From Phylloscopus collybita (lineage: Eukaryota; Chordata; Aves; Passeriformes; Phylloscopidae), in assembly GCA_027886175.1 (NCBI GenBank), contig JAJNNQ010000013.1:7831501-7895500 (forward strand): a stretch of DNA of 64,000 nucleotides. Reading direction: 5' to 3'. The position numbers were made by a program, and so were the translations under genes. Below the pieces are notes generated by a model. The model had not been told where the DNA came from. It did not search any database and worked only from the letters and a program-made list of their open reading frames with translations. This document shows positions 39,513 through 50,175 of this stretch, one piece after another (the stretch's first letter is position 1; every line of letters begins with the position of its first letter).

Positions 39513-39884
39513 CAAAGGGTGGTGCTGTGTGGGGTGCTCCTGGCTCCCTACAGCTCTGTAGGGAAGCATAGACACAGCTGTGGGGAGCAGAATGTGCCAC
39601 TGGCTGCAGCTGGGATGTGGGGAAGGGGAGCCTCGGGAGGATGAGTTTGGCACTTGGTGTTTTGTGGATAAGAGTCAGCAGTTTCCTTCCTCTTGTCATC
39701 TTGTGATGTGTTTTACTGCAGCTCCTCAACATGGAATTCTTATGTTTTTTCCATTTGTGGTGGCTGAGCTGTTCCATCCTGTTCTTTGTCCTGGAAGACT
39801 TAACTTGTCAGCAACTCTTTCTCAAAGAGATCCTTAACTACTGGAAGTTGTTGGGAGACAGGTCACCACCACTGCCCCCCCGCA

Positions 39885-39914
39885 CCCCCCCCCCCCCCTT
39901 TTTTTTTTTTTTTT
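39885..39914 (+). repeat. C14-T16 polypyrimidine tract
   Basis: Fourteen Cs abut sixteen Ts without interruption, preceded by another short C run (39875-39881). On the minus strand this is A16-G14. Such double homopolymers are prone to assembly and sequencing error, so exact lengths should not be trusted. Confidence 0.85.
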
Positions 39915-40214
39915 ATAATAAAAAAGGAATTCTGTGCTGAACAGGTGTGCTGTTGACAGTAGGAGACAGGGATAGGAACCGAGAACACCAACAAGCATTG
40001 TGCCTCGGAGTTCCATATTTCATTTTATATAGTGCTTCTAGTATGTGGCTTATAACACAACTTATTGTTGAGATTGAGATTCAATTGAAATCAGCTGCTA
40101 ATTAAATTTATGTCTAAATTAATAAGTCACAACTATTCAGATCATGTTCATATGAATAATTTCCATTAAGAGAAACATAATTTTTAGGCTCTGTATCTAA
40201 TGAACCATGCTGTT

Positions 40215-40780
40215 TGATAAGGCCAGTAGGACCAGGGCAGTGATTGCCCCTCTTTACTCAGCGCTGGTGAGGTCACACCTTGAATTCTGTGCTCAGTTCT
40301 GGGCCCCTCATTACCAGTGACACTGAGGTGCTGGAGTGTGTCCCGAGAAGGGCAATGGGGCTGAAAAAGACTCTGGATCACAGGTTTTAGGAGGAGTGGC
40401 TGAGCGTGTTTGGGTTGTTTAGCCTGGAGAAAAGGAAGCTTGGTGGGGGTCCTTGTCACTCTCTGCAGTACCTGAAATGAGGGTGGAGCCAGGTGGAGAT
40501 CGGCCTCTTTTCACAGGTAGCAAGTGACAAGAGCAAATGCCCTTAAGGTTGCAGCAGGGGAGGTGTAGATTGGATAGCAGGGAAAACTTCTCAGAAAGGG
40601 TGGTCAGGCATTGGAATAGGCTGCTCAGGGAAGTGGTGGAGACACCCTCCCCAGAAGTGTTTAAAAGATGTGTAGGTGTGGCCCTGAGGGATGTGGTTAA
40701 CTGGCGGACTTGCTGATGTTAGGCTAACGGTTGGACTCAATGATCTTAGAGGTTTTTTCCAATCTAAACAGTTCTATGAA
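40215..40780 (+). mobile_element. CR1 LINE 3' region (partial), plus strand
   Basis: The longest and best-preserved transposon copy in the window, about 565 bp. Recognisable CR1 words appear in order: GCGCTGGTGAGGTCACACC, TTCTGGGCCCCTCATTAC, CACTGAGGTGCTGGAGTGTG, AAGGGCAATGGGGCTG, GTTTAGCCTGGAGAAAAGG, AGCAAGTGACAAGAG, GGGGAGGTGTAGATTGGAT, AGGCATTGGAATAGGCTGC, GGGAAGTGGTGGAGACACC, AACGGTTGGACTCAATGATC and AGTTCTATGA. This corresponds to the end of the reverse transcriptase ORF plus the 3' UTR. Frameshifting deletions make it non-autonomous. Older copies elsewhere in the window are more decayed, so this one is probably younger. Confidence 0.95.
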
Positions 40781-41415
40781 ATTCTTGTGGCAATTGGGAC
40801 TAATAGAATATGTTAACCTTTATTCGCCTCAGCTTGACACCACATTAGACCATGAATTAATTTATAAGTGCTTAGAAGAGTTTCATAATTAAATAGCCAT
40901 TGTGATTCCTTTGGCCTGTTGGCTGAGTTACTTATCCTAGGTCCTTTCTTTGGAAAGCAGCATTCAAAGCAAACCAACAAAGGTCTGTGAAATGCAAACA
41001 GGGTGCTCTGTTCTTCGCTGTTCCTCTGCCTGTGCAAGCAGTGTCCTGGGCAGATTGTGTGAGTGCTGGTGAGATTCAGTTACACATGTTGCCTCCCATA
41101 AACATTTCAGCTTGGCCTCCATCCTTCCCTCCCCCTGCCACAACCTTGAAATTAAGAGCTGGGAGCTTCCAGTCTCTGTGGTTCTTAAATATGTGTAAGT
41201 CCTAAAAATTTCTGCATGCTAAAAATATGAATGCAGAGGTGCTGTCACAAGAGAATTCCTATGTTAACTACCTTTGCCTATTTTGCTACTTGCATTGCTG
41301 AGGAGAAAACCTGGGAACAGTTTCTCTTTGACAGGCTAGAAGGCAAACCCAAGAAATAGGTAAGAGGGAACCCAGAGTATTCAAGTCCTCTGAATGCTTT
41401 GCCTGTAGGTTTACA
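40781..41415. other. noncoding DNA, no gene recognised
   Basis: Unique-looking DNA between the CR1 copy and the GGGAA array. No gene seen. Confidence 0.5.
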
Positions 41416-41555
41416 GGGAAGGGAAGGGAAGGGAAGGGAAGGGAAGGGAAGGGAAGGGAAGGGAAGGGAAGGGAAGGGAAGGGAAGGGAAGGGAAGGGAA
41501 GGGAAGGGAAGGGAAGGGAAGGGAAGGGAAGGGAAGGGAAGGGAAGGGAAGGGAA
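41416..41555. repeat. (GGGAA)28 microsatellite
   Basis: Twenty-eight perfect GGGAA units, 140 bp, purine-only on the plus strand. With a G3 run every 5 bp it meets the G-quadruplex rule throughout, and as a long homopurine mirror-type tract it could form triplex DNA. The perfect uniformity implies recent expansion and probable length polymorphism. Gly/Arg/Glu/Lys and Pro/Ser/Leu/Phe repeat proteins predicted across it are artefacts. Confidence 0.98.
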
Positions 41556-43988
41556 GGACTGAAGCACTGGAAGCCAGGTCCCCGTGATACTGAGCTCTGT
41601 GGTATTCCATGGACCTAATGACTGAATTCTAAGTCCATGCAGCCCCATGGAAAGATTTTAAAAACCCTATGCCATGTACTGAGAGACTTTGATTAAGGAC
41701 TTCAACATGTCTTGTTTCACTTTGAGGAACATAATCCCTGGCACTGAACAATTAAAAGGCATTTGGTGACTACAAAGATATTTCCAAAGAAAAACCTTTA
41801 TGTTCTGGAAAAACCTCAAATGACAACAACAAAAAAAAAGGTGAAGGAAACAAAGTAAAAGTTTTGAGCTTTGCATCTTAGAAAATATGGGATTCCCATG
41901 TGGGAGTTTATCTGCCGAGACCTGCCTATCTCAAAATTTAAAGAGGTTTCAATAAGACCTTCCATCAAATGTTAGTTCTCCTCTTATTTTAAATAACAAG
42001 ATATGACAGGATTATCATCACAGGCCAAATTTTACAGCTGTAGAAGCAAAGTATTAAGGGATTTCTCAAGCGTGACAGGAGTTTAGTGGAGGAGTAAACA
42101 ACTCAAGGTCTGGGGCGATGTTCTCCGGTGGTCTCCTTTGCAGAATGTCAAAAATTAGGAGGAAAACAAGATACATGCTTATTTATTTCTAGATTCTTTT
42201 TACTAGCCCATATGTATGTGAGCAACAATGTTTTGTAGCTTTTATTCTATAGCAGCAAGTAATAAGGCCACAAGAAAACGATTTGCTGAGTAGGAGGAAG
42301 AAGGGCCAAACTTGTTAAGGAAATAATGTTACTTTCAAGATTCTCAGGGGATATTAGAAACAATAGAGAGTAAAACAAATATTAGAATTGCATATAAAAG
42401 GTACTTGACATAAAAGTGTCAAATGGCCCAAACCACGTTTCTGCAAAATGCTGTGATGTTACTCTGTTGGCAAGTATACAAAAAGAAGCAGGACTAGAAG
42501 ATGCCAGCTATTCATTTTATTAAGAAGTCAGAGAACAGAAAAATGAACGGGTAAATGAAATTGTAATAAGAACTGAAGAAATGGCAATGCATTTAGTTAG
42601 TAAATCCCATTTAATAGCAGAAGTTTTATAATTAAAGTGACTCACTCTGCAGCTAACAAGGATGTGAATGCAGTGCACATAGTTTGCATCAAAGTATTCA
42701 TGGACTTGCCATGCTCTTTACTCAGACTTGTCCATGTAGAACGAGAAGACTTTCTACCTGTACCTGTTAACACAGTTTCTGTTTCTGTTTCTGCAGGTTC
42801 TCTGCTTTTCTGCCACGGCTTCTGACTCAGCTCAGTAATGCTTCAGCCATGACACTCTACAGGGTCTGCTCTGTGTGAACAAACATGATTTAAAACCAGA
42901 TCTGGTGATGGGTGGGAACAGAAAGCAGTATGGTAGTGTCTTTTCTTCAGTGATTTTAAACAGGGAGCGTGAAAATAAGGAGTTCAGATATATGTACTAA
43001 TGGAAACAACTCTGCCTCTTTAAGGAATATTCTCCCACTCCCTGACAAAGCAGAGGTTTTGAAGAACAAGCTGACTACCTCATCCTGCTCTGTTCACAAA
43101 CTGACACTGATGTCTTAGTAGCAAGTTTGTCTTTGTGTAATTTCAGGCTCTGGAGTAAGGTGGTCAAGCAATATTGATGAGACTGTGCAGGGTTGGTTAG
43201 TTTTTCTGGATGTTTTTCTTTTGTTGTTTGTTTTGTTCTGTGGGGCTGTTTGGTTTTCTGGTCTATTTTAACCTTCAGTTATCAGTACCTTTCCTTTGGA
43301 ATCCAGGGCTGGTAAGTGAAGTAAGACAGATGTCAGTTAATTCCTTTGGTCAGACTCAGGTTGATGCAGATGCCATGTTTCTGGTGTGGGGAGCAGGGGT
43401 TTATCCCAGAGCTATCAAGGTATGAGCAAGGTAGAAGTGGGCAGGACATAGCAAGCAAGCTGCCCTCATCCCCATACACCTGCCACTGGCCAGAGGTGTC
43501 AGGCTGTGCGTGTGGCAGGGGTGACTGCACGCCGTGAGACATCTTCCCAAAGTCAGGGAGAGCAGGGCAGAAAACTGACTTGCTGAGTTGCAATCTGCTT
43601 TTGGCAGAAAAAAGATACACAGCAGCCCTTGCTCAGAGCAGATTGTACAGTTACCTTTTAGCCCTTTGCTAGTTGTTGACAGAGTTTGTTCTGTTCATGC
43701 TCCAACGCAGGGACATTGGTTCACAATTTCCTTTAATGTTAAATCCAGAAATTTGAAAATAGAAGGCAGATGTCAAAATTCCATAAATACACTATAATTA
43801 ATTAATTATATAAAATATATACCTATTATATACCACATTATCAAAGGATTATTAGAATGCAGATGTCTGTCTACACAGTCTTGGGGACTTGCATCTCCAT
43901 CTTTTCCACAAGAGGTGGCCTGACTTTCAGGACAAATATTAGTCATTAATGCTGAGTTTCCACAGTAGTTTTAGCATGGATGTGGTGG
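41556..43988. other. noncoding DNA, no gene recognised
   Basis: No gene. A (TTTCTG)3 run ending in CAG lies at 42777-42796. An 18-bp AT palindrome of overlapping TAATTA words lies at 43793-43810, next to AT-rich sequence up to about 43840. Confidence 0.5.
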
Positions 43989-44262
43989 AATCACAGAATA
44001 TCCTGGGTTGGAGGAGACCTTAAAGATCATCTAGTTTCAACCCCCCTGCCACAGGCAGGGATATCTTCCACTAGACCAGGTTGCTCAGATTTTCATCCAA
44101 CGTGGCCCTGAACACTTTCAGGGATGGGGCACCCACAACTTCTCTGTGTTTCAGTGCCTCAGCACGCTCACAGTCAAGATTTTTTTCCTAATATCCAATC
44201 TAAACCTCCTCTTTTTCAGTTTGAAACCATTCCCCCTTGTCCTATCACTACATGCTCTTGTA
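43989..44262 (-). mobile_element. CR1 LINE 3' end, minus strand
   Basis: Reads, on the plus strand, AATCACAGAATATCCTGGG, TTGGAGGAGACCTTAAAG, ATCATCTAGTTTCAACCCCC, CTGCCACAGGCAGGGA, CTTCCACTAGACCAGGTTGC, GGCCCTGAACACTTTCAGGG, CCTAATATCCAATCTAAACC and CTTGTCCTATCACTACATG. This is the reverse complement of the avian CR1 3' UTR and end of ORF2, about 275 bp. It ends abruptly after TGCTCTTGTA, the 5' truncation point typical of CR1. No coding capacity. Confidence 0.95.
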
Positions 44263-44721
44263 ATGGAGCACTAATAAAAATTTGAACCTACAGCAAAATT
44301 CTTTACTTAACATAGAGAATCCCAGTTTCTTTCTGTGAAGTTGGATTCTCTATTTACTTGACTTTTGTTGTTAATTGATGATCTCTATTTATTAATATAT
44401 AAGTTGTTCTGTCGAATTACCTGCAAAGTGCTTGATAATTTATTTTTGATATAGCATTACTTTTGCATTACATGTTGGGTCAAATATTGCTTGATGATGA
44501 ACCACTTACACTGGCTGAATGAAGCTGACTACCCCAGCAGCAGGGTTGCTTGGAGTTGTTTCTGTTTTTCTTACCCATGCACATCAAGGAGAAGCAATGG
44601 AAATGGTTCACTTTGTCAGCCTTTTGGCCAGGCTGTGACAGAGGGACAGTTATATAGGAAATAACAGTGTAAACCTAGTTCTGTTTTTCATTTTACTGAA
44701 TGGTCTTCTTATTTTTCTCAC

Positions 44722-44749
44722 TTTTTTTTTTTTTTTTTTTTTTTTTTTT
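44722..44749 (-). repeat. poly(T) run, 28 bases
   Basis: Uninterrupted T run; no AATAAA just upstream on the minus strand. Confidence 0.9.
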
Positions 44750-46832
44750 GTATCAGCTGAAAGGAGAGATTGATTGTTATTTGCTGTGCTTTAAATCAAC
44801 ATCTTGTACTAAAGAGCTCTAGTATTGCTTCCAAATAGAAGAAAACAGATGCCATTTTTAAAGTGAGATGTTACATTCTGGGGGAAAAAGGGATCATCCA
44901 TTTTATGAAACTCTTTCCGTTCACTTTCTCCTTGGCCTTTAATTTATGTTCCACATACATTCACTATGGCTGTGGGACAGAAGAGGAAGGGATGGCCATA
45001 AATGCTTTTGGTAGTTGGGACAAGGGGCTGCAGGGGTGCAAGGAATGGAAGATCTTCCTGAATCAAAGATAATTTATGCAAACCTGGTGCCTCCAGTGTC
45101 ACCCATAGCTGATGTGATTGTTGTAGGTCTGGTTTTGTTAGGGAGATTGACTAACCTTTGGGATTATCCACATTTCTGTATGGAAAAGGAAGAAAATCAT
45201 TGCAAGCTAATAGAGGTAATGGCATTGCTTTGTATGGGTTTGAGGCTGGACCTCAGAAAGGCCCAAATTCTTGTTGCAATTAGGTCTCTACATTATTCTG
45301 TGGCCTTGAAGCAGGCCTTATCCACTGCAACTCGGCATCCCACCAGCAGACCTGATGTTAATTTAATATATCAGCAAATATTTCAAAAATATTTGAAAAA
45401 ATCCCACTCTGCTTTGGCAGTAGCTACTAATCTTACACTGCCTCCCTCAGCCCTTGGTTTGGGAAATGCTGGGAGCTGGGGTAGAAGATAAGTATTGGTT
45501 TCACCCTGAAGCTCTGCGTTGTACTTGGAGGGCTGTAGACACCTGTGCTGGGGCAGCTTCCTCCTGTGCTCTCAGGGAGGAACTGCAGCACAGTATTACT
45601 CAACCAAGGGCATGCTGCACTTGGACTGTGGTAGATCCCCCCACATGCTGTGGATCTATGACCTGTGGCTTAGCCCAGATCCTATCTGCCAGCCAGGTTC
45701 CTGCAGCTCTGAGCCAAGACTGAAAAAGGAGAATTCTTTGGCCTCTGTGTTGGCAAACAGGTGCTGGTGGTCTGTACCCCAAGTCTGAACACCTCTGAAG
45801 CTCACATCTGTGTGGAGCTGCCCCTAAGCCTGGCTGTGAGCTAAGCTATACACCCAGCTGCTTCCTCTAGCTTGTGATAATGAATTTTCATCGCAGTGGA
45901 ATTTAGAAAGGAATTGCTCTGATTCTAAAGCTCATTGGTTGCTACCAATAATAACAATAAAAAGAGCCATTTCTTAAGGACTAAAAACTAATCAGTGAAT
46001 GTGTAGTTTCTGTGTCTCCTGCAGGTTCTTGTCTTGTGGGGCTGCCAGACCGCCCCAGTCATGTGACTGGCTGTCTGATTTCCGACTCAAGCTTTTCATT
46101 TCCTAAATGATAACGGATAAAAGATAAAATCTGGCACACACAGGTAATCTTTGCCATCTTAATATTTGTTAAGCTTTTTGATTTACTGAGAAGTTAAAGT
46201 CACTGCAGGTCACAAAACCTGCACATTAGATCTGCTTCATAAAACACTGTGAGTGAATGCTTTAGTCATTCATTTCACCATCTTTAAACCAATGTAGCTG
46301 AAGAATTGCACCTCCAATTTATAAATCTTTTAATTTATTTCTGATTCTGGTTTATAGGATGGGACTATATCCAGCTTTCCCCAGCCATTTGTGCATAGCT
46401 AGAGAAGAAATCTAACATATTTCTTGCATAATGGAGACTTGATCCAGCTTACATTTGTTAAATCATCCAAAAGGAAATATTCTCACTAGGAAACTTTTGC
46501 ACACAGTTAATGTATCCAATCTGATACCTGTGTTTTAAGTTTCTGCTCTTCTGGTGCACATACACTTCTCTCTCCCTCCCCAGCCCAACCCATGTACTCA
46601 CCCCTCCCTTCTGTAAAAAAAAGAAATATGATTATCACAGTATCTCCCTCTCTGTTTTGCACATCTGCCCCCCACCCTTTTTCTGAAGGAGACATATGAT
46701 CCTCAGAGAAATTAGAGATGATCCGAACCATTTTGGATACCTACTGCTATGGGTTATGTGGAGGCCCATGGGCAGCTCAGGTTTCACATCTGCCAGCTTT
46801 TCAGAGGAAGTGATCAAGGGCAGAAATAAGTG

Positions 46833-46849
46833 GATGATGATGATGATGA
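46833..46849. repeat. (ATG)n short microsatellite
   Basis: About five GAT/ATG units. Confidence 0.8.
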
Positions 46850-46969
46850 AGGTGCTATGGAAACTGGTGTGAAGGAAATGGGATCCCTTCTCCCAGAGAT
46901 ATATGTGCCCCCTAGCCCAAGTCAAGATTGTTTGGATGTAACAGGAAGGCTAACACAAAGGAAAGTGTA

Positions 46970-46993
46970 TTTTAAATAATGCATTATTTAAAA
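46970..46993. repeat. 24-bp perfect palindrome
   Basis: The 12-bp half TTTTAAATAATG is followed directly by its reverse complement with no spacer, centred on ATGCAT between 46981 and 46982. Flanking bases break the symmetry on both sides. The centre contains AATGCATT, which resembles POU/octamer-type sites, but no function is shown. Confidence 0.9.
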
Positions 46994-49900
46994 AAGGGAG
47001 CCTATGTCTTTAAAATACAGCATCAGAGTTAGAATCTGCTTTAGATTTGGGCATGGTCTTTGACCTTGGAACGCTGACAATGTAAAAAAGAGTGAAATGG
47101 GTCAAAGAGTCTGTCAGACAAGGTGAGAGATACTAAGCTTGCCTCTGATCTCACACCAACATGCAGTGGTGTAACTCCATTGCCCTCTGTAGATTTATGC
47201 AAACATATGGAGAGAAAAACCTGCCCCAGAATGATTCAGTACCAAAACAGAGCTTTTTTTTCTATGGCAATGTAAAAACCTTACAGGAGGAACACACAAG
47301 ATTCCAAAGGGCAAAATTTTGGCTTGGATTAATACTGCTTCCAGCCACTCCATTGCAGAAACTTCTCTCCAATTAGCTGACCTTGATGGATAAATTCCTC
47401 CTTTTTATCTTCCTCCAACCTTTCCCATATTCCATCTCTTTTTCTCCTTGATCCTCCTGATAAAGTCAGGCTGTCCTTCCAACTGTGATCAGCAGAGCCT
47501 TTAGCCAGTGCAGAGCTCGCTCTCCAAGGACTCCTGATGCCAGGGGCTCCTTTCATTTTCTCTGCAAATACTTTTTAACAAATTCAAAAGGCCTTATTGG
47601 GAAAGGAACAAAATACATTTGTGTGTAGTGATGTATCTGCTAAACGGTGTGTGCTTTTCCCCATGCAGCTCTCAAGGGAGCTTTAGGCACGTTCTGTGGG
47701 CAGAGCACATGGAATTGCTCAGATGTATTGTTTGCATAGTGCAGTATTTCTCTGAGTATCAGATCCTGGGAGAGAATTAGGAGCACATACAGTTTTTAGA
47801 GAATTCCTGGGCTGAGCAGGGTAGATTCACACCACCCTGTTCAGAGCCTGCCTTGGCTTTGCAGTACAAGGCAGGTGAGTGTTTGGCCCTCACAACGAGG
47901 TTCAGAGCACTTCAGCCAAGGGTATAGGCTCCCTCCATCACCAGTGCAGCCAGGAGAGAGCAATTAATCACGTGGCATCAGTCAGACACTTTGGGTAATT
48001 GTTTTGGGGAAAGGGCCTTCAGGCCAAAGTTCCTCCTGTATCTGCCTTGTCTGGTCAGCCAACTCTCTTTGCATGCTGTGCAAAGGATGGCAAGTGGTGG
48101 CTTTAAGCTGCAAACTAGAAAAACATTGCTTGAACTGGGAGAGTTTCAGCAGCTCACAACTCAGTCTTCTTGTTGTGGGAAGGAGGATGTTAATGCAAAA
48201 CAGCCAGTGGAAGAGATACGGACAGGCATCGGAGAGTCTCTGCCTTTCAGACTGGGACTTGTGTGTCAAAAAAGGGATTTCGTCTCTTTGGATAGGAAGA
48301 AGGAGGGAGACAGAAACTTCAAGAAATCTCTTGATGGCATAAAGGAGTATGAGTATGTTTGCACTGGGACACATATAAGATAGCTATTAGACGTGTCAAT
48401 ACCAGGTGCTTTACCCTGCTGAATTGTCTGCTTGTGCTATAAAAGCACTTGCCATTTTCTTTTGTCTCTTCAAGATATATCAAAGAGACATTTTGTTTGA
48501 ACCTCCAAATTTACCTCTGAGCAGTTTAGGTAGTGAAAAACCCCCTGAGAGTTGTGGCTGCACATGTATGCAAGGACAAGAAAGCAGGAAATGTACCAGC
48601 TGCTGGGGGAAAAAGGAGGAGAGTGCTTGCAGTCCAGGAAGGGCTCTCATATTTCTTTTCCATGTATTTATTAGTTCACTGCTCTTTGATATCTTTCCCC
48701 CAGCCACTGCTTCCTACACTACATTTTCTACCATTTAACCAGCAAAAAAATACCCTTCCCAGAACTTTGAAGTTATTTTTCCTCATACACTCCTGTTTGG
48801 GATTCACAAAAACATTTACTGTACTTTTTATTAGTCATAGGTCTCCTGAGTTCTTCTGTAAGTTTTTATAATCTTCATATTCCAATAACACAGCCAAATT
48901 TGTTTGACCCTGCCATCAGTTTCTAATAAAATACCTTTTTCCCCAAGGTGCTGGGAAGAGGGTAGTATCTGGGGTGGAATCATGTGAAATTAATTAATTT
49001 TTTGCATGTCCTCAACCTTAGATCAGGCAGTATTGTCTCATGATGTGTTTAGTTCTGCTTCTTTCTGAAGCTGCAAGCTGGCCACTACTCTATCTGGAGA
49101 AAGTGAAAATCAGCCTTGACATTGGATTTGCTGAAATTTGGCTTCACTTTCACTGAAAAGTTTGTAAATATGGCCCAACTTTTCCTTGTGTAACCTGCCT
49201 CGACTCAGAACCTGTTTTAGATTTGTTGCAAACCCTCCTCATGGGTTCAAGTAGTGCAGGGGACAAGTGTTTATCCTCCTGCTTCCTTCTCTGGTCTCTG
49301 CCTGGACAGTGGGTAGGTGCTTCTGTGATGGGCTACTGGGATGGGTGCCAAGGGTGCTGTGATTCCCTCTGTGCCAAGATTTCCTCCCACTGTGAGGACA
49401 GGGAGGGCTGTTCCCTGAAGGGAAACTGCACACCCAGGTTAGACAGGGGAATTGTCACTGGTCTCACCAGGCTGGATCATGTTTTGGGGCTGAAGGCTTG
49501 GCATGTCTGTCCCTCCTCCTGGCCTGGCTTTGTCAATGACATGGTGGGGGCTGATGTGGGCAGCTCATAGATCCCTTCCATGAAACACATGTGGCACCCC
49601 TGAGGTGAGGCTCTTGCTGAGTTAACCCCCAGGTATCAGCAAAGTACTCTGTCTTGATGTGTATGACTTTTTGCTAGCATTCTTCACTTTACTGGAATTA
49701 ATTCTTGGCCTTCATAAACCAAGATTGATAATAATTTTTTTTTCCTCACAGCTAAATGGTTCTGTTTTACAGAATAAAAACACATGAGGAGAATTAAGCA
49801 GGTAGAAACAGTGTTATTCTGGCTCTCTTAGAGAATTTAAGACAGAGCACTAGAGGAAGATGGGAAGATTTACCTTAGATTTTCACACCTCTAGGAATAC

Positions 49901-50119
49901 ATCTTCAGGATGGAAAATATCTTGAAAAGTCCTGTGACCATGTTTCAGGAAAGTGAATTCATCTGTTCCATTTCACACAGCACAACTTTTTATGTTAAGC
50001 CACCTTTTCTGAGCTCCTCGTGACTTTCATTTCTGTACCATCTCGAGGTTTTCTTTATGCTAGAACATTTTCAGGGACTCCAGTGATCAGCAAAATCACC
50101 CATTTAACTTCTTCACATA
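46994..50119. other. noncoding DNA, no gene recognised
   Basis: At 47982-48383 three reading frames (two plus, one minus) are open together for 110-130 codons, but none has a recognisable domain and most starts are non-ATG. A CAG|GTGAGT donor-like site lies at 47875-47883, with an acceptor-like TTTGCAG 10 bases before it. Otherwise nothing seen. Confidence 0.45.
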
Positions 50120-50140
50120 AATAAATGTGTTTCTGGCCCA

Positions 50141-50173
<33 letters not shown>
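50120..50173 (+). repeat. AATAAA plus poly(A)32, possible retrocopy 3' end
   Basis: AATAAA at 50120-50125 is followed after 16 bases by a 32-base pure A run (50142-50173). That spacing is the normal mRNA cleavage geometry, so this could be the 3' end of a reverse-transcribed, polyadenylated RNA on the plus strand. No parent gene was recognised in the upstream few hundred bases and no target-site duplication could be confirmed. A plain A-homopolymer expansion near a chance hexamer is the alternative. Confidence 0.4.

Positions 50174-50175
<2 letters not shown>

Larger units (their letters stand above)
44263..46969. other. noncoding DNA, no gene recognised
   Basis: The frame at 45015-45491 (158 codons) lacks any recognisable domain. 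A poly(T) run lies at 44722-44749 and a short (ATG)n at 46833-46849. No gene, RNA gene or further transposon recognised. Confidence 0.5.

Noticed and set aside
41416..41555. CRISPR array
   Set aside because: It is a simple pentanucleotide repeat without spacers, and the sequence is vertebrate.
41278..41648. Pro/Ser/Leu/Phe and Gly/Arg/Glu/Lys repeat proteins
   Set aside because: Translations of the GGGAA microsatellite.
45015..45491. 158-codon plus-strand frame
   Set aside because: No recognisable family, no splice or regulatory support, and overlapping frames are open nearby.
47855..47883. 10-nt microexon between TTTGCAG and GTGAGT
   Set aside because: Signals are short and common; no supporting exons nearby.
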